Shown in pieces: positions 28,743-31,370 of a stretch of DNA of 31,370 bases. The notes under the pieces were generated by a model. It had not been told where the DNA came from. It ran no database searches and saw only the letters and a program-made list of their open reading frames with translations. The DNA is from Jimgerdemannia flammicorona. Its lineage: Eukaryota > Mucoromycota > Endogonomycetes > Endogonales > Endogonaceae. The DNA lies in NCBI GenBank assembly GCA_003990745.1, contig RBNI01000432.1:1-31370 (forward strand). Direction: 5' to 3'. The translations under genes were made by a program, and so were the position numbers. Numbering within the stretch: the stretch's first letter is position 1; every line of letters begins with the position of its first letter.

Positions 28743-30960
28743 CATTTTCTCTTTGAATGTGAATGGGCTATGAGGTTCAGGATGGCATAAGAACATTTTT
28801 ACTTGGCTCAAAGATTTGGAGGCAGATCTATTTTTGCTACAGAATGTTCGGTGTGAGGATGAGGATGATCGGGTGAAGTGGACTAAGGAATGGAGCAGGG
28901 CGACTGCTTGGTTTGGAAAAGTAGCGATTCTGGTGAGGAAGGGTAGAGGTGATCTGGAGGGAATTAGGAGCTGGGGCGATTGCTTGGTCTGGGGAGATTG
29001 GCAGTGGCCAGGGTGGGAGTCGGTAAGGGTTGGCTCTTGCTACTGTCCTGCAGCTAGGGGGGAAAGGATTGCATGGATTGAGGAGATGCTGGAGGAGGGT
29101 GTTCTATTGGCAGAAGGGGTCGATGTACTTGGGAGGGATTTTAATATGGTTAGGGATCAGCATGACCGCACTGATGGTAGGAGGAGTTCAGGAGAGAGAA
29201 GTGGTGGCCTAGATGCATGGGAGGAGGTGGAGAGGCTGAGCTCCCTGGGGGATATGGGTAGAACATGATGGGGCAACTCCAGGGTCTACACACACTGGGT
29301 GAATGGCCTGGGTACAAGGATTGACTGGATTCTGACAGCAAAATGCTGGGGGGCTGATGTCTGGAAGGTGTTGGAGGTAGAATGATGCCCATGGTCTGAT
29401 TACTGGGGACTGTTGGGCCAAGAGCAGTTAGGGGGGAGTGGAGATGGACCTGGACATTAGTGCCTCAACTCCTCTCTGCTGGCTGAGAAGGTGTTGTGGG
29501 ATTCATGGATAGAGGACATTCAGGCGAAAGTTTACCACTGGAGGGGTGAGGGTTTGTCAGTGGGCATCCGGTGGATGAGATTGAAAGAGGCTGCAAGGGT
29601 CTATTGGAGAGAGGCTGGGAGAGAGGCTGGGAGACAGAGGAGGAAGCGCACAAGGTATGCTTCCAGCAGGCTGAAGAGATTGCAATTGGAGTGGGCAGGG
29701 TTACTTACCACCAAGGGGGTGGAGGATTGGAGGTTGGCATGAATTAAATTAGAGATTTTGGAACTGCAACAGGTGTTGAGAGATGAGGAGGAGGTGCATA
29801 TACGGGGTATGGCTGCTAGGCTATGGTGGCAGGGGCTTGAAGAGGGTGAGTGGCCTACTAGATATTTATCCCATATGCTTAATGCTAGGAGGGTAAGACA
29901 TCAGTGGGATGGAGTCCTTGATGCTGATGGAGACATGGTGCATGGCACGCAACAAATCTTGGGGGTTTTGAAAGAGAGATGGCAGGGTTTGTAGAGTGAG
30001 GATGACGGGGGTGTGGATGAGGCAGCTATTGATGATGTGTTAGGGGAATGGAGGCCACCGCAAGCAGATGGACTGGATGACTTGGCCTTGCCAGTGCAAG
30101 GTGAGGAGGTCCAGAGTGTCCTTGCAGCAACTAAACCTGGAATAGTGCCAGGGGAGGATGGGCTATCTTGGGACTTCTGGAAGAAGATGGTCAAGATCTC
30201 CGGCATTTTGGAGGAGATGACCACTCTTTGTGATCATGTTCTTCAGAGTGGTGAGTGGGTTGGAGAGCAGGACCTCGGGCTAGTGGCATTACTGTATAAA
30301 GACAAGGGGAGGAGAGAAGACTGAAAGAACTGGCGACCAATCATGCTGTTGGACATAGATAGAAAGATGGTTACTAAGGTAGTTGTTGCAAGGCTGCAGA
30401 AGGTTGCCCAACAGGTGCTGGGGGAGGAGCAGCGGGGCTTTGTTGGGGGCAGGCTTATAAGAGATGGAACTGCTTGGGTGCATGGTGTCATTGAAGGGGC
30501 TCTGGCTTATGGCCTGGATGGAAGGCTGGTCTTTTTGGACCAGGAGAAGGCCTATGACTGGGTCTGGCAGGTTTGGCTGGGCAAGGTGTTGGATTGTATT
30601 GGTGTTCCCTCTGGATTTCAGGCCTCTATGGTGAACCTGCTTGAGGGCAGTTGGGCGGCACTGATGTGTAATGGCTACCATGGTCGGGCATTTTCCTTGT
30701 GTAGAGGGGTGCCTCAGGGAGACCCCCTGTCTCCTATTCTTTATGCTCTCTCATTGGAACCATTAATGGATAGGATTCGCCAGAAGGTGGTGGGACTCTC
30801 TATCTATGGCATTGTGTAGAAGGTGGGGGCCTTTGCAGATGATATGGTGGTTGGCCTTGGGTCTGTAGCAGATGTCGAGGCACTTAAGGAGACAGTGGAA
30901 TGGTATGAGGTTCACTCTGGGGCAAAGCTCAACTGGCATAAGTGTGAGACGATGGTGTAG
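28726..30960 (+). pseudogene. LINE ORF2: AP endonuclease and reverse transcriptase, nine stops
   Basis: Frame 1 from ATG 28726 (IFSLNVNGL, the endonuclease start) is never shifted over 2.2 kb but has nine stops: TGA at 28771, 29266, 29383, 29740 and 30322; TAG at 29458, 29992, 30817 and 30958. All fit C-to-T in CGA or CAG, and none is TAA. Endonuclease motifs are FLLQNVRC ('lQE.r', with the catalytic Glu as Asn), GRDFNMV ('GDFN', first Asp displaced), THWVNGLGTRIDWIL ('SRID') and WSDYW ('SDH', His as Tyr). RT motifs are KNWRPIMLLDIDRKM, EQRGFVGGR, LVFLDQEKAYDWV (motif A), CRGVPQGDPLSPILYALSLE (motif B) and AFADDMVVG (motif C intact). The RNase H and C-terminal regions are absent. Confidence 0.85.
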
Positions 30961-30974
30961 TGCTCCGAACGAGT

Positions 30975-31083
30975 CAATCCGGATGGGATTCGGATGGATT
31001 CGAATCCCATCCGGATCAACTCGGATGGGATTCGAATCCCATCCAGATGGATTCGAATCAGATTCGAATCGGATTCGAATCGG
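30975..31083. repeat. TTCGAA-centred palindromic repeat block
   Basis: It contains a perfect inverted repeat (16-nt arms at 30977-30992 and 31001-31016, 8-nt spacer), a perfect 22-nt palindrome at 31023-31044, and further GATTCGAATC units to 31083. It is CpG-rich, unlike nearby decayed DNA. It begins exactly where the LINE ends. Confidence 0.85.
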
Positions 31084-31370
31084 CATTGTTTTGATTTCCA
31101 AATTAGACAATTAAATGTTTACATCAATAACTTGATGAATAATCATCCAAATTTGATGATCTTGGTGTCATTTGAAAGCCCTTAATAAGGCCTTTCTAAT
31201 GATATCAAGAACATTATAATCGGATTACGTGTTGCCGAGATACTAAGGAAAATGTTCCATTTGACGAAATTTCCAAAATCGGCAAATCAAAGAATTTCCA
31301 AAATCGGCGATTCAGACGTTTTCCTTCATAACTCAGCAACGCATGATCGGATTTCAATGTTCTTGGTATC
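31084..31370. other. Repeat-like AT-rich sequence with inverted and direct repeats, no gene
   Basis: It holds an imperfect inverted repeat (31158-31183 against 31187-31212) and a direct repeat of AATTTCCAAAATCGGC (31268-31283 and 31293-31308). The window ends in TTCTTGGTATC, another copy of the motif found in the inverted-repeat arms. It is likely part of the same repetitive element as the TTCGAA block. Confidence 0.5.

Larger units (their letters stand above)
26636..30960 (+). mobile_element. LINE copy 2 (Tad1/I-like), 3'-truncated
   Basis: 5' leader, ORF1 (26706-28742) and ORF2 (28726-30960). It has an endonuclease and an RT palm but no RT end, RNase H, 3' UTR or tail. It is replaced at about 30961 by TTCGAA palindromic repeats. 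5'-complete but 3'-lacking is unusual for a LINE, which normally truncates at the 5' end, so a later deletion or rearrangement is implied. Confidence 0.8.

Noticed and set aside
30763..31185. Open frames rich in SNPIRI/DGIRI on both strands
   Set aside because: They are produced by the GATTCGAATC palindromic repeat and are not protein-coding.

Overview
The window looks like a filamentous fungal chromosome segment, probably an ascomycete (Pezizomycotina). I infer this from a UMTA/LaeA-type methyltransferase with a short GT-AG intron, from fungal-type transposons, and from transposon copies altered almost only by C-to-T (or G-to-A) changes, as repeat-induced point mutation (RIP) or deamination of methylated cytosine would do. 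No species can be named from the sequence alone.

Layout. (1) 1-8340, ordinary base composition: the 3' end of a methyltransferase gene (1-535); a long gene-poor stretch with homopolymers, a 41-bp minisatellite, a 13-bp tandem repeat, an orphan exon-like fragment and a two-way repeat cluster (4383-4880); then a broken gene (5364-7681) whose pieces encode, in order, a P-loop GTPase, a charged linker, a MACPF (perforin-like) domain and a glycine-rich membrane tail. (2) 8341-14508, extremely AT-rich and almost without CpG: decayed but readable relics of a chromodomain Ty3/gypsy element (minus strand) and a hAT transposase (plus strand). (3) 14509-19469: a near-intact tyrosine-recombinase retrotransposon (DIRS order, Ngaro/PAT-like) on the minus strand, with spliced Gag, RT-RNase H and tyrosine recombinase ORFs and a full set of split direct repeats. 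(4) 19470-25019: a second AT-rich block holding a Ty1/copia relic on the minus strand with all domains still traceable. (5) 25020-30960: two head-to-tail LINE (Tad1/I-like) pieces on the plus strand. The first stops inside ORF1; the second has ORF1 and an ORF2 (endonuclease and RT) that remains in one frame despite nine stop codons. (6) 30961-31370: CpG-rich palindromic repeats built on TTCGAA, then an imperfect inverted repeat.

The two main items are the GTPase-MACPF-membrane locus, an unusual predicted membrane-attack architecture that here looks pseudogenised, and the split-repeat retrotransposon. Its two repeat pairs differ at 17 sites, all transitions and mostly at CpG, so the element inserted fairly recently into an already decayed transposon graveyard and is now being mutated itself.
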